Shown here: piece after piece, positions 1-8,287 of the stretch
How positions within the stretch are numbered: the first letter of the stretch is position 1
Layout: each line of letters opens with the position of its first letter
NCBI GenBank assembly: GCA_900317105.1
Contig: ONFP01000022.1
Coordinates: 22,960-86,959 of the forward strand
Length of the DNA stretch: 64,000 nt
DNA from: an uncultured Succinatimonas sp.
GTDB lineage: Bacteria; Pseudomonadota; Gammaproteobacteria; Enterobacterales; Succinivibrionaceae
Direction of reading: 5' to 3'
The notes under the pieces: model-generated
What the model was told of the DNA's origin: nothing
Database searches by the model: none
The model's input: the letters and a program-made list of their open reading frames with translations, nothing else
Position numbers and translations under genes: made by a program

Positions 1-223
1 AGTATTCAAGTTCCTAAAGACTCAGGGCAACGTTGATGCCTATGAGATGTTCAGAACCTTCAACTGCGGAGTAGGTATGATTGCTGTAGTAGCAGCTGCA
101 GAGGCAGACAAGGCTGTTGAGCTACTTAACTCTTTAGGAGAGAAGGCATGGGTACTTGGTGAAATTGCTCCTACAGGTGCAGACGGCAAGCAGGTTACCA
201 TCAAGAACTACGAAAACTTCTAA
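1..223 (+). CDS. purM: Phosphoribosylformylglycinamidine cyclo-ligase PurM (3' end only)
   Basis: The window opens inside this gene; 73 codons remain and the stop is TAA at 221-223. PurM makes aminoimidazole ribonucleotide in the fifth step of purine synthesis, in the cytoplasm. The fragment carries the family's C-terminal signature: an EMFRTFNCGVGM segment (E. coli has EMYRTFNCGVGM), followed by the Ala-rich helix and the LLNSLGEKAW stretch. The frame starts at base 2. A hairpin with a T-run follows directly, so this looks like the end of a transcript. Confidence 0.93.
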   Translation, partial: VFKFLKTQGNVDAYEMFRTFNCGVGMIAVVAAAEADKAVELLNSLGEKAWVLGEIAPTGADGKQVTIKNYENF

Positions 224-249
224 TTTACTTTACAGAATATATTTCGCAG

Positions 250-280
250 AAAAAGCTTCACTGAAAAAGTGGAGCTTTTT
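250..280 (+). terminator. Rho-independent terminator after purM
   Basis: An AAGCTTCAC / GTGGAGCTT stem with a short A-rich loop is followed by seven Ts. It lies 27 bases after the purM stop. Confidence 0.8.
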
Positions 281-412
281 TTATACATTTAAAATGCATA
301 TACAAAAACAAATATGTTATAGTAACGCATTTATAAAAGCCTTGAAAAATCTAGGAGACTCAGCGATTTTTATGAGCTTTTCAAAAGACTTTTTCAGGTT
401 AAATAAACAAAA

Positions 413-437
413 CAGCAGACTGTTTTTATGTCTGCTG
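413..437 (+). promoter_or_regulatory. Perfect 8-bp hairpin in the speA leader
   Basis: CAGCAGAC (413-420) and GTCTGCTG (430-437) pair perfectly around a 9-base loop, 60 bases before the speA start. No T-run follows, so it is not an ordinary terminator. It may be an mRNA structure in the leader or an operator. The rest of the 224-497 interval is AT-rich, and I see no confident promoter in it. Confidence 0.4.
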
Positions 438-497
438 CAAATGAATAAAGAACTAAAACTCAGGAATATATTTTAGCGTCCTTTGGAGGTGCTACTT

Positions 498-2384
498 GTG
501 AACGCATACAACATTGACTGGTGGGGAAATAAGTATTTTGGAGTAAACAGCAAGGGTCACGTTGTTGTACATCCAAACCCAAATGAAACTGATACAGAAG
601 TAGATCTTGCTGATCTGGTAAAAGAAAGAGCAAAGCTAGGACAGAGACTGCCTGCCTTATTCTGTTTCCCTCAGATTCTACAGAACAGACTTTTTGATAT
701 AAACAACGCTTTCAAGGAAGCCCAGGAAGAATACGGATATAAGGGCGGTTACAACCTAATCTATCCTATCAAGGTTAACCAGCATCGCAGAGTTCTAGAA
801 TCAATCACCAGCTGTTGTACAGAGTTTGAACCAATCGGTCTTGAAGCCGGTTCCAAGGCTGAGCTGATGGCCGTGCTTGCACATGCCGGCAGAAATCAGT
901 CCATGATTGTATGTAACGGCTACAAGGATCGTGAATACATTCGTCTGGCCTTAGACGGTGAAAAAATGGGTCACCGTGTATTCCTGGTTATCGAAAAAAT
1001 GTCTGAGCTCAAGATTGTGCTTGAGGAATCCGCCCGTCTTGATGTTATTCCAAGATTAGGTGTCCGTGCCCGTCTGGCTTCACAGGGTTCCGGCAAATGG
1101 CAGTCCTCAGGCGGCGAAAGCTCAAAGTTCGGACTGGCTGCCTCTCAGGTTCTGAAGCTGGTTGCTACTTTAAAAGAGCACGGAAAGATTGAATGGCTTC
1201 AGCTGCTGCACTTCCACTTAGGTTCACAGATGTCAAACATCCGTGATATCACCCGCGGTGTAAGAGAAAGCTCCAAGTTCTTCGTTGAACTGTCAAAGCT
1301 TGGCGTTAACATTAAATATTTCGATGTTGGCGGCGGTTTGGGTGTTGATTATGAAGGCACCCGTTCACAGACAGACTGCTCTGTAAACTACTCATTAAAG
1401 GAGTATGCAAACAACATCGTCTGGACCATCGGTGATGCCTGCCGTGAGAATAATCTTCCAGAGCCTAAGATCCTTACTGAATCAGGCCGTGCTCTGACCG
1501 TTTATCACGCTGTTCTGGTATCAAACGTAATCGGTATTGAGCGCAACGAATTCACTGTTCCAGAAAAACCTCTTCCAGAATCTCCACGTGCCTTGTTCAA
1601 CCTGTTTGAAACCTGGGAGGAGATGCACAAGGATGTAATCAGACGTTCATTGCGTGAGTGGCTGCATGACTCTCAGTATGATCTGCAGGAAATCCACGAA
1701 GGCTATGTGTCAGGTGACGTTACCCTGCAGCAGAGAGCCAAGGCCGAGCAGATTTATATCTGCATCTGCAAGAAGATTCAGCAGGCTCTGGATCCAACCA
1801 ACAAGTCTCACCGTGTACTGATTGATGAGCTTGATGAGCGTATGGCGGACAAGCTGTACCTGAATTTCTCCCTGTTCCAGTCTCTGCCTGATGCCTGGGG
1901 TATCGATCAGATCTTCCCGGTTCTGCCTTTAGAGAATCTGGATAAGCCACTTACCAGACGTGCTGTACTGCTGGATATCACCTGCGATTCTGACGGTGCC
2001 ATCTCTCAGTATGTTGAAGGTGATGATATCTCCAACACCATGCCATTCCCAGAGTATGATGTGGACAATCCTCCTATGATCGGCTTCTTCATGGTTGGCG
2101 CATACCAGGAAATTCTTGGTAACATGCATAACCTGTTCGGCAACACCGAAGTTTATGATGTATATGCCTATGGAGATGGGAAAGTCAGTGTTTCTCTGTC
2201 AGATGAGGGAAGTACTGTTGCAGATATGTTACGATATGTACTGCTGGATCCATCCAAGCTGCTCAACGAATTCAGCAATGAGGTTTTAAGAAATCAGAAT
2301 AATCTTGATGAAAAGACACAGCGCGCTTTCATCGAGGAATTTAAATCAGGTCTATATGGTTATACCTATCTAGAGGAAGACTAA
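498..2384 (+). CDS. speA: Biosynthetic arginine decarboxylase SpeA
   Basis: A PLP enzyme that converts arginine to agmatine and CO2, the first step of the arginine route to putrescine. I chose the GTG at 498 because GGAGG at 485-489 lies 8 bases before it; a TTG at 483 would place the ribosome site inside the gene. The product is about 628 residues (E. coli 658), starting [14 protein letters not shown] and matching the E. coli protein after its extra N-terminus. The PLP lysine is K92 in [10 protein letters not shown]. The LHFHLGSQ and [13 protein letters not shown] motifs of the alanine-racemase-fold barrel and the C-terminal CDSDGAI active-site segment are all present. The stop is directly followed by the speB start, so the two genes form one operon. 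Confidence 0.97.
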   Translation: MNAYNIDWWGNKYFGVNSKGHVVVHPNPNETDTEVDLADLVKERAKLGQRLPALFCFPQILQNRLFDINNAFKEAQEEYGYKGGYNLIYPIKVNQHRRVLESITSCCTEFEPIGLEAGSKAELMAVLAHAGRNQSMIVCNGYKDREYIRLALDGEKMGHRVFLVIEKMSELKIVLEESARLDVIPRLGVRARLASQGSGKWQSSGGESSKFGLAASQVLKLVATLKEHGKIEWLQLLHFHLGSQMSNIRDITRGVRESSKFFVELSKLGVNIKYFDVGGGLGVDYEGTRSQTDCSVNYSLKEYANNIVWTIGDACRENNLPEPKILTESGRALTVYHAVLVSNVIGIERNEFTVPEKPLPESPRALFNLFETWEEMHKDVIRRSLREWLHDSQYDLQEIHEGYVSGDVTLQQRAKAEQIYICICKKIQQALDPTNKSHRVLIDELDERMADKLYLNFSLFQSLPDAWGIDQIFPVLPLENLDKPLTRRAVLLDITCDSDGAISQYVEGDDISNTMPFPEYDVDNPPMIGFFMVGAYQEILGNMHNLFGNTEVYDVYAYGDGKVSVSLSDEGSTVADMLRYVLLDPSKLLNEFSNEVLRNQNNLDEKTQRAFIEEFKSGLYGYTYLEED

Positions 2385-3302
2385 ATGCAGACATTAAATC
2401 ACGAGAACGATATTTCACTGGTATCTAATGCCTTTGGATTTCTACGTACACCTTTAAACTTTGAGCCATACAGCAGTGATGCTGATGTGGTAATTACAGG
2501 TGTTCCTTTTGATATGGCTACCTCCGGCCGTGCAGGCACCCGCTTTGGACCAAATGCCATCAGACAGATTTCAACCCAGCTGGCATGGGAGCACTGTCGC
2601 TATCCATGGAAGTTCAACGTTCTGGATAAGCTGAACGTTGTTGACTGCGGAGATCTGGTTTATTCATTCGGTGACAACCAGGATATGGTAAACAAGCTGA
2701 TAGCTCATGCAGACAAGCTACTTGCATCAGGTAAGAAGATGCTGACCTTCGGCGGTGATCATTTCATCACCCTGCCTCTTCTACGCGCTCATGCCAAGAA
2801 ATACGGCAAGCTGTCACTAATTCATTTTGATGCTCACGCTGACACCTATTCAAACGGTTCAGATTTCGATCATGGCACCATGTTCTATCATGCTCCTAAT
2901 GAAGATCTGATTGACGTCAAGAAGTCAGTTCAGGTTGGTATCCGTACTGAATTTGATGAGAAGGACGGTTTCCTGGTACTGGACGGTGCTGCTGCAAATG
3001 ATATGTCTGTTGAGGATATTTCCCTTGCAATCCATGAGAGAGTTGGCGGTAGCAAGTGCTATATCAGTTTTGATATCGACTGTCTTGATCCTGCATACGC
3101 TCCTGGTACAGGTACTCCTGTAGTAGGAGGTATGAGCACCGACAAGATCATGAAGATTCTACGCGCTCTTAAAGATCTTGATATTGTGGGCATGGACATT
3201 GTTGAAGTTTCACCAGCTTACGATCATGGTGATATTACATCATTAGCTGCAGCTTCAATCGCACTTGAGATGCTGTACATGGAAGGCTACAAGAGAATGT
3301 AA
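2385..3302 (+). CDS. speB: Agmatinase SpeB
   Basis: A 305-residue ureohydrolase that splits agmatine into putrescine and urea, the second step after SpeA. The binuclear Mn motifs are all visible: [13 protein letters not shown] and [16 protein letters not shown]. Its ATG follows the speA stop with no spacer, so translation is probably coupled. Length and motifs match the E. coli family. An arginase or other ureohydrolase is possible in principle, but pairing with speA makes agmatinase much more likely. Confidence 0.95.
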   Translation: MQTLNHENDISLVSNAFGFLRTPLNFEPYSSDADVVITGVPFDMATSGRAGTRFGPNAIRQISTQLAWEHCRYPWKFNVLDKLNVVDCGDLVYSFGDNQDMVNKLIAHADKLLASGKKMLTFGGDHFITLPLLRAHAKKYGKLSLIHFDAHADTYSNGSDFDHGTMFYHAPNEDLIDVKKSVQVGIRTEFDEKDGFLVLDGAAANDMSVEDISLAIHERVGGSKCYISFDIDCLDPAYAPGTGTPVVGGMSTDKIMKILRALKDLDIVGMDIVEVSPAYDHGDITSLAAASIALEMLYMEGYKRM

Positions 3303-3345
3303 TCTTCACTCTCTTCCACGTTATGTGTAACTAAGAGTCATCAAT

Positions 3346-3373
3346 AATCCTCAGCACCAGCTGGGGATTTATA
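3346..3373 (+). terminator. Terminator of the speAB operon
   Basis: AATCCTCAGC pairs with GCTGGGGATT across a 4-base loop, followed by TTTAT. It lies 43 bases after the speB stop. Confidence 0.6.
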
Positions 3374-3666
3374 TTACAAACTTCCTCAAGATCCACCTAG
3401 ATTACATAACTTATATTGTCTACTACAAAAGCTATCTGTTGTGTAATGTCTGTTTTTCTCCACACTGAAACATAACGCTGAGTATTTACCTGCAATTTTT
3501 CTTTCATTGAAAAAAGCTCAGATTTTCTCATATTAATGTGATTTTCAAAGCATTTTAAATATCAAAAGTAGTCATTAATTACTCAAAATCACAATTATCT
3601 ACCATAGTTAAATTATGGGCATTCTTTTGTTAATGCTTGAAATATTTTTTTTTCGGGGAGTTGTGA
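3374..3666 (+). other. AT-rich intergenic stretch before the autotransporter
   Basis: No ORF or RNA gene is recognised here. It must hold the autotransporter promoter, but no convincing -35/-10 pair stands out among the many A/T runs. It ends in a strong ribosome site, GGGGAG, 6 bases before the next ATG. Confidence 0.5.
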
Positions 3667-5871
3667 ATGAAAACTAATACCATTGACAAAAGTGAATCAT
3701 GTGCTTTAGAAAATAAAAAGATGCAGAAAGTCTCAAATGACACTCTTTATAAAGAAATTAAACTGAAAAATTCTCCTCGAATAAAGCCTCTTGCCGTTGC
3801 TTTAAGTGTCGTTCTTTCATATTTTCCGTTTTCAAGTCAGGTTGACGCTCAAGGATTTACCTCTCCATGGATAGTAGGACCAACAGAGACTATATATCTT
3901 TACGGAGATAACCAGATTAACGTTTCTAATTTCTACGAAGGTGCAACTGCGATTATTTACGGCACTCTTGATTATACAAAAAGCACAAGTATTGAGACCA
4001 ATATTTATGCCAACTTCAAATTAGGAATGCCTTATAATGACTTCAACAGCATAACAGTATACGGAAATCTTATAGGTAATAATGGGATTAGTGCTCTTTA
4101 TGGAGTCTATGTAAATACTAATATAGTACAAGCAAACAATAATACCTTGTTTTTTAAAGCAGGAAGTACAGTAAAAAACGTTCGTGTTTACGGAGCAAAA
4201 ATTGATAATAAAGGCACCCCTTATGCTGCAACTACTAATTACAACACAGTAATTATTGAGAAAGGAAGTAATTTTACGGGAAATAAAGATCTAGTTGGAG
4301 GATATGCAATTTCAGAAAATAATTCATCGGCCTCAAATAATAAAATTATTATTGGATCAGGTGTATTTACTGCCCGGATACGAGCCGGTTGGACAACAAC
4401 AGCTTCAGCAACCAGTTCAGCAAGTATGTCAAACAATGAGGTATACCTGTATGGAGATGCTGATGTAAGTAGTGAAAATGCAAAAATATATGGAGGTATT
4501 GATACAAGTTATGTTGATCCAGATACCCACGTTAAAGATAAAGCAGGTTCCGTAATTGCAGGTAACACTCTAATCTTTGGCTATAACAACATGCCATGGG
4601 AGCCTTCAAACTATACGGTTGGCAGTGTAAATAATTTCTCGACCATTCGCCTGGATACAGTAACCTGGGGCAAAACTATTATCATCAATTCATTATCCAA
4701 TTTCTCCACAGATTCACGTGAAACAAAGGTAGATACATCAAACGTAAGTTTTTCCGGAGTTCAAATGCTATCTCCAGGAGATAGCTATGATATGCTGACA
4801 GTTTCCAATAAAGATCCAGAAGCAAGTCTCGGTCTGACAACAGGTGAATCAAGTTTTACTTTCGGTACTGCCCTTGAAGGTTCAGGTACAGCAAAACTTT
4901 CAGGAAATACAGTTACCTATACCGTTAATAGTATCGAGGCTCAACCTCAGACACATACTGCTGCCATGGCAATGTCTGCTGCTGCAGTTGCTCTAAACCA
5001 GGGGGCGGATACAAGCTCAGCAGCCTCATCTAATCTTGCAAATTCAGGACTCACCGGAGTACAGGCATTCTCATCTGTAGGAGGAGGAATGGCTCGTGTT
5101 AACACCGGCTCTCACGTTAATGTGAATACCCTGAACTTTTCTGTTGGTGTAGGTAACAACATTCAAAATGACTTCGGTCTGCTTTCAGTAGGCGCTGCAT
5201 TTGAAGCAGGCTTTGGAAAGTTCAAGAATCACTTTAATGCAGGTAAGGCAGATCCATACATCAAGAAAAACGGTGATATCAGCTATTACGGTGTCACTGT
5301 TTTATCAAATATGGCATTTGAGAATCTATGGCATGTAAACGGAGCTTTAAGATACGGTCGTATAAAAACCTCTCAGAATAGAGCTTTATACAATCTTTAT
5401 ACAGGTCAGGCCTACGACATTGACCTAAGTTCCTACTACATAGGAGCCGAATTAGGTGGCGGTAAGGTTATTAAACTTGATGATCTTAACGCTCTGGATT
5501 TGTACGGAAAGTATTTCTTCCTGCATCAGGATGGAAACACCTTTAACGCTAGCGGTAAATACGAGCTATCATCAGTGAACAGTCACCGTTTAAGACTTGC
5601 TGGCAGATACAGTCATAACTACACTCCAACAACAGTTCTATACACAGGTCTGGGTGCTGAATACGAGTTTGACGGCAAATCTGAACTAAAGATTGACGGA
5701 ATTTGGGCAAAACCTTCCAAGATGGACGGTATCAGAGGATTCGGAGAACTGGGCGTTACTATTCAGCCATCATCAAATAAGGGACTTATTTTTGATTTGG
5801 GTATTAAAGGTCTGTTAGGTGATGGATTCAGAGGTGCATGGGCCAATGCAGAAATGAAATATCTGTTCTAA
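3667..5871 (+). CDS. Autotransporter (type Va) with C-terminal beta-barrel
   Basis: A 734-residue outer-membrane protein. GGGGAG at 6 bases' spacing fixes the ATG, so the long N-terminus is real: about 40 polar, Lys-rich residues, then a hydrophobic stretch (41-58) and a likely signal-peptidase site after A61 (VDA/QG), an extended autotransporter signal peptide. Residues 62-430 are a Ser/Thr/Asn/Gly-rich passenger with repetitive strand-like segments, as in beta-helix passengers. Residues about 470-734 form the barrel, ending in the terminal Phe (EMKYLF) recognised by the Bam machinery. The passenger's function is unknown; adhesion is the usual guess. The truncated gene at the right edge of the window has a closely related barrel. 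Confidence 0.88.
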   Translation: MKTNTIDKSESCALENKKMQKVSNDTLYKEIKLKNSPRIKPLAVALSVVLSYFPFSSQVDAQGFTSPWIVGPTETIYLYGDNQINVSNFYEGATAIIYGTLDYTKSTSIETNIYANFKLGMPYNDFNSITVYGNLIGNNGISALYGVYVNTNIVQANNNTLFFKAGSTVKNVRVYGAKIDNKGTPYAATTNYNTVIIEKGSNFTGNKDLVGGYAISENNSSASNNKIIIGSGVFTARIRAGWTTTASATSSASMSNNEVYLYGDADVSSENAKIYGGIDTSYVDPDTHVKDKAGSVIAGNTLIFGYNNMPWEPSNYTVGSVNNFSTIRLDTVTWGKTIIINSLSNFSTDSRETKVDTSNVSFSGVQMLSPGDSYDMLTVSNKDPEASLGLTTGESSFTFGTALEGSGTAKLSGNTVTYTVNSIEAQPQTHTAAMAMSAAAVALNQGADTSSAASSNLANSGLTGVQAFSSVGGGMARVNTGSHVNVNTLNFSVGVGNNIQNDFGLLSVGAAFEAGFGKFKNHFNAGKADPYIKKNGDISYYGVTVLSNMAFENLWHVNGALRYGRIKTSQNRALYNLYTGQAYDIDLSSYYIGAELGGGKVIKLDDLNALDLYGKYFFLHQDGNTFNASGKYELSSVNSHRLRLAGRYSHNYTPTTVLYTGLGAEYEFDGKSELKIDGIWAKPSKMDGIRGFGELGVTIQPSSNKGLIFDLGIKGLLGDGFRGAWANAEMKYLF

Positions 5872-5889
5872 TGGTTCAACGTCTATGCA

Positions 5890-5930
5890 AAAGCCAGACT
5901 ACTATTTATATAGCAATCTGGCTTTTTTGT
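5890..5930. terminator. Bidirectional terminator between autotransporter and ferredoxin
   Basis: AAAGCCAGA (5890-5898) pairs with TCTGGCTTT (5917-5925), with six Ts on the plus side and A-rich sequence on the other. The two flanking genes converge on it. Confidence 0.75.
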
Positions 5931-5932
5931 GT

Positions 5933-6118
5933 TTATTCGTCGTTTTCGACTTCTTCAATAGCCTCAAAAGGACAAACTGACTGGCAGGCTGCACAATCAG
6001 CGCACACTGAAGCTTCAATCTGAAAAGAGCCGTCATCCTGCTGTTCAATAGCTCCGCAAGGGCATATATCCTGGCATTCGCCACATTCTGAACAAACTTC
6101 TTTGTTAATTACAAACAT
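5933..6118 (-). CDS. Small 2[4Fe-4S] ferredoxin
   Basis: A protein of 61 residues with two CxxCxxCxxxCP clusters: CSECGECQDICP and CADCAACQSVCP. These are the ligands for two [4Fe-4S] clusters of a bacterial-type electron-carrier ferredoxin. The start MFVINKEVC at 6118 has GGTGGA just upstream; an alternative ATG lies 12 bases earlier (6130). The C-terminus is acidic. It is transcribed divergently from the yggS-proC fusion. Its redox partner cannot be told from the neighbourhood. Confidence 0.9.
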   Translation of the reverse strand: MFVINKEVCSECGECQDICPCGAIEQQDDGSFQIEASVCADCAACQSVCPFEAIEEVENDE

Positions 6119-6197
6119 CGGTTCCACCATATTGGTATGAATAATTCTTGTGGAGGCATATAATACTCTATATTTTTGATTTAAAAAAGGCTTATAT

Positions 6198-7676
6198 ATG
6201 GACGAGATTAGAGAGAATTTATCAAAAGTCCACCAGGAAATAATAACTTCATGCAGTAAATACGGCAGATCTGAAGAAAAAATCATTGCCGCATATAACT
6301 GCGGTGAACGTCATTTCGGTGAATCCTATGCAGTAGAAGCCAGCGAAAAAATCGCCCATCTTAAGGAACAGGGCTACAGGGATATAATCTGGCATTTCAT
6401 CGGACCAATCCAGAAAAACAAAACCCGTCTTATCGCAGAGCATTTTGATATGGTGGAGAGTCTGGACCGAGCAATTGTGGCTACCCGCTTAAATGATCAG
6501 AGACCGGAAGGACTTCCTCCTCTTGAGGTTCTCATTCAGGTGAACATCTCTGATGAGGATCAGAAATCAGGCTGTGCAATCAGTGAAATCGACACCCTGA
6601 TTGAAACCATACAGAAATGTCCGAAACTGAAGCTTAGAGGCTTTATGGGCGTGGGCATGGATACTCCTGATTTTGAGGTAATCGATAAAGAATTTTCTAA
6701 ATTAAAGTCCTTATTTGATGAGTACTCAAAGAAACTTGAGGACTTTAATATCCTCTCCATCGGAATGACTCATGATCTGGATATTGCAGTAAAGAATCAA
6801 ACCACCGAGGTTAGAATCGGTACAGCTATTTTTGGCGCAAGAGAATACAAGACAATGAACACAGACAATCAGAAAATCGCTTTCATCGGTGGAGGCAATA
6901 TGTCCACCTGCATTTATGAAAGCATTATAGCCTCAGGCTTTAATCCACAGAATATCACCATATCAGGACCGCATCTTGAGAAACTAGAAAAATTCAAGGC
7001 AAAAGGCTCTGTTATCACCACCGACAATATTGAAGCTCTGAAGAATGCTGACACAGTGTTCCTCGGAGTAAAGCCTCAGATTCTGACCTCTGTTCTGGAT
7101 GAACTGGCAGCTTCAGGTATTGCCTTAAACCACAAGCTGTTTGTGTCTATGGCGGCAGGCTACAAACTGAGATCAATTGAGAAAAAGCTTAATACCAGAA
7201 AGATCATCCGCATCATGCCTAATACTCCGGCAAAACTCGGCTTAGGTGTGATTGCTGTAGTTTATGACTCAGAAGTCAGCGACAATGAAAAGCAGCTGAG
7301 TGAAAAGATGCTTGAAAAAATGGGTACCTGCATTGTAGGTGATGAGGATAATCTTAATGTTATCGGAGCAGTTGCCGGCTGTGGTCCTGCTTTTGTGTAC
7401 AGATTCATGGAAGCTTTAATCGCTGAAGCTGTAGCTCACGGTCTTTCTGAGGACAATGCAAGAAAAATTGTCGAGCAAACTGTTCTCGGATCAGCTAATA
7501 TGTCACTTAAGAATCAGGACTGTACCTTAGCCTCACTGCGTGAAGCTGTAACCTCAAAGGGCGGTACTACCTACGCAGGTCTGTGCAAGATGACTGAGGG
7601 CAATTTTGAACAGATTATAAAGAATACTGTTCAGGCCAGTCTTGATAGAACATATGAATTTGAAAAGATGTTTTAA
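6198..7676 (+). CDS. proC: Fused YggS-like PLP-homeostasis domain and pyrroline-5-carboxylate reductase ProC
   Basis: A single 492-residue frame. Residues 1-222 match YggS/PLPBP (WHFIGPIQKNKTRLIAEHFD, RLNDQRPE, VRIGTAIFGAREY). Residues 227-492 match ProC, the NADPH enzyme of the last step of proline synthesis (Rossmann IAFIGGGNM, RIMPNTPA, GCGPAFVYRFMEAL, TSKGGTT). In many gammaproteobacteria yggS, proC and yggT are neighbouring genes; here the first two have no stop between them. An ATG at the junction (KTMNTDNQ) could still give separate ProC. The YggS half is odd. Where E. coli has LLAVSKTKPAS and about ten further residues, including the PLP lysine K36, this protein runs EEKIIAAYNCGERHFG. 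That is 13 residues fewer, with no PLP lysine. The ProC half looks intact. Confidence 0.92.
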   Translation: MDEIRENLSKVHQEIITSCSKYGRSEEKIIAAYNCGERHFGESYAVEASEKIAHLKEQGYRDIIWHFIGPIQKNKTRLIAEHFDMVESLDRAIVATRLNDQRPEGLPPLEVLIQVNISDEDQKSGCAISEIDTLIETIQKCPKLKLRGFMGVGMDTPDFEVIDKEFSKLKSLFDEYSKKLEDFNILSIGMTHDLDIAVKNQTTEVRIGTAIFGAREYKTMNTDNQKIAFIGGGNMSTCIYESIIASGFNPQNITISGPHLEKLEKFKAKGSVITTDNIEALKNADTVFLGVKPQILTSVLDELAASGIALNHKLFVSMAAGYKLRSIEKKLNTRKIIRIMPNTPAKLGLGVIAVVYDSEVSDNEKQLSEKMLEKMGTCIVGDEDNLNVIGAVAGCGPAFVYRFMEALIAEAVAHGLSEDNARKIVEQTVLGSANMSLKNQDCTLASLREAVTSKGGTTYAGLCKMTEGNFEQIIKNTVQASLDRTYEFEKMF

Positions 7677-7688
7677 ACGGAAAATAAC

Positions 7689-8231
7689 ATGCAATTAAAT
7701 TTCTACATTATGCTTGCTGAAGCAGTAATCATACTGTTCGAGCTGCGTTCTTTAATGCAGAGTTCAGGTATTGACTACTACCATCCGGCAACTCAGCTGG
7801 TTGTAAAGCTGACCGAACCGGTAATGAAATTGTTACCTTTCAGAAACAGAAACATTAAAGGCTTTTACTATGCAGGATTTATTGTTGCCTTTGTACTGGC
7901 CCTTATGTTCTGGTTCGGACTGATTACAATATTCGGCGGTTCAGTAAATATTACCGCAATTATTATGTATGGTGCGCTAATGACTATTAAGAGTTTCGGA
8001 TATCTGCTGCTGTTTCTGCTTTTAGCTCAGGCTCTATGCTCATGGCTTCCTGCCACCAGAGAATACAGCTTCATGTTCGGACAGCTGACCTACCCTATCG
8101 TAGCACCTGTGCAGAAGATTATTCCACCTATCGGAATGATTGATATCTCTCTGATGATTGTGATGATCGCTATCTTTGCTCTAAACAGACTGGCCTATTC
8201 AATATTTGGCATGAACTGGGCAATCCTATAA
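7689..8231 (+). CDS. yggT: YggT family integral membrane protein
   Basis: 180 residues, highly hydrophobic, with the duplicated YGGT layout. Hydrophobic segments lie near residues 5-20, 58-85, 95-118 and 150-170, with the family motif SWLP (here CSWLPATREY) and a paired PIVAPVQKIIPP / EPVMKLLPF stretch before each half's end. It follows the YggS-ProC gene by 12 bases in the family's usual order, so it is the last gene of that operon. The exact role of YggT is unsettled; links to osmotic or K+ handling and to division have been proposed. Confidence 0.9.
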   Translation: MQLNFYIMLAEAVIILFELRSLMQSSGIDYYHPATQLVVKLTEPVMKLLPFRNRNIKGFYYAGFIVAFVLALMFWFGLITIFGGSVNITAIIMYGALMTIKSFGYLLLFLLLAQALCSWLPATREYSFMFGQLTYPIVAPVQKIIPPIGMIDISLMIVMIAIFALNRLAYSIFGMNWAIL

Positions 8232-8264
8232 AAAAAATCTCCAGTCATATTTAGTGGCTGGAGA
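8231..8264 (-). terminator. Terminator of parC (and yggT)
   Basis: TCTCCAG (8238-8244) pairs with CTGGAGA (8258-8264), extended by three more pairs. Read on the minus strand, seven Ts follow, a textbook terminator for parC. It also lies at the end of yggT on the plus strand. Confidence 0.85.
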
Positions 8265-8287
8265 CCTTCTTCAAACTTCTTTAACCG

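Noticed and set aside
156-476. 106-codon frame overlapping the purM end and the speA leader
   Set aside because: It runs through a terminator hairpin, overlaps purM in another frame, and has no protein-like features.
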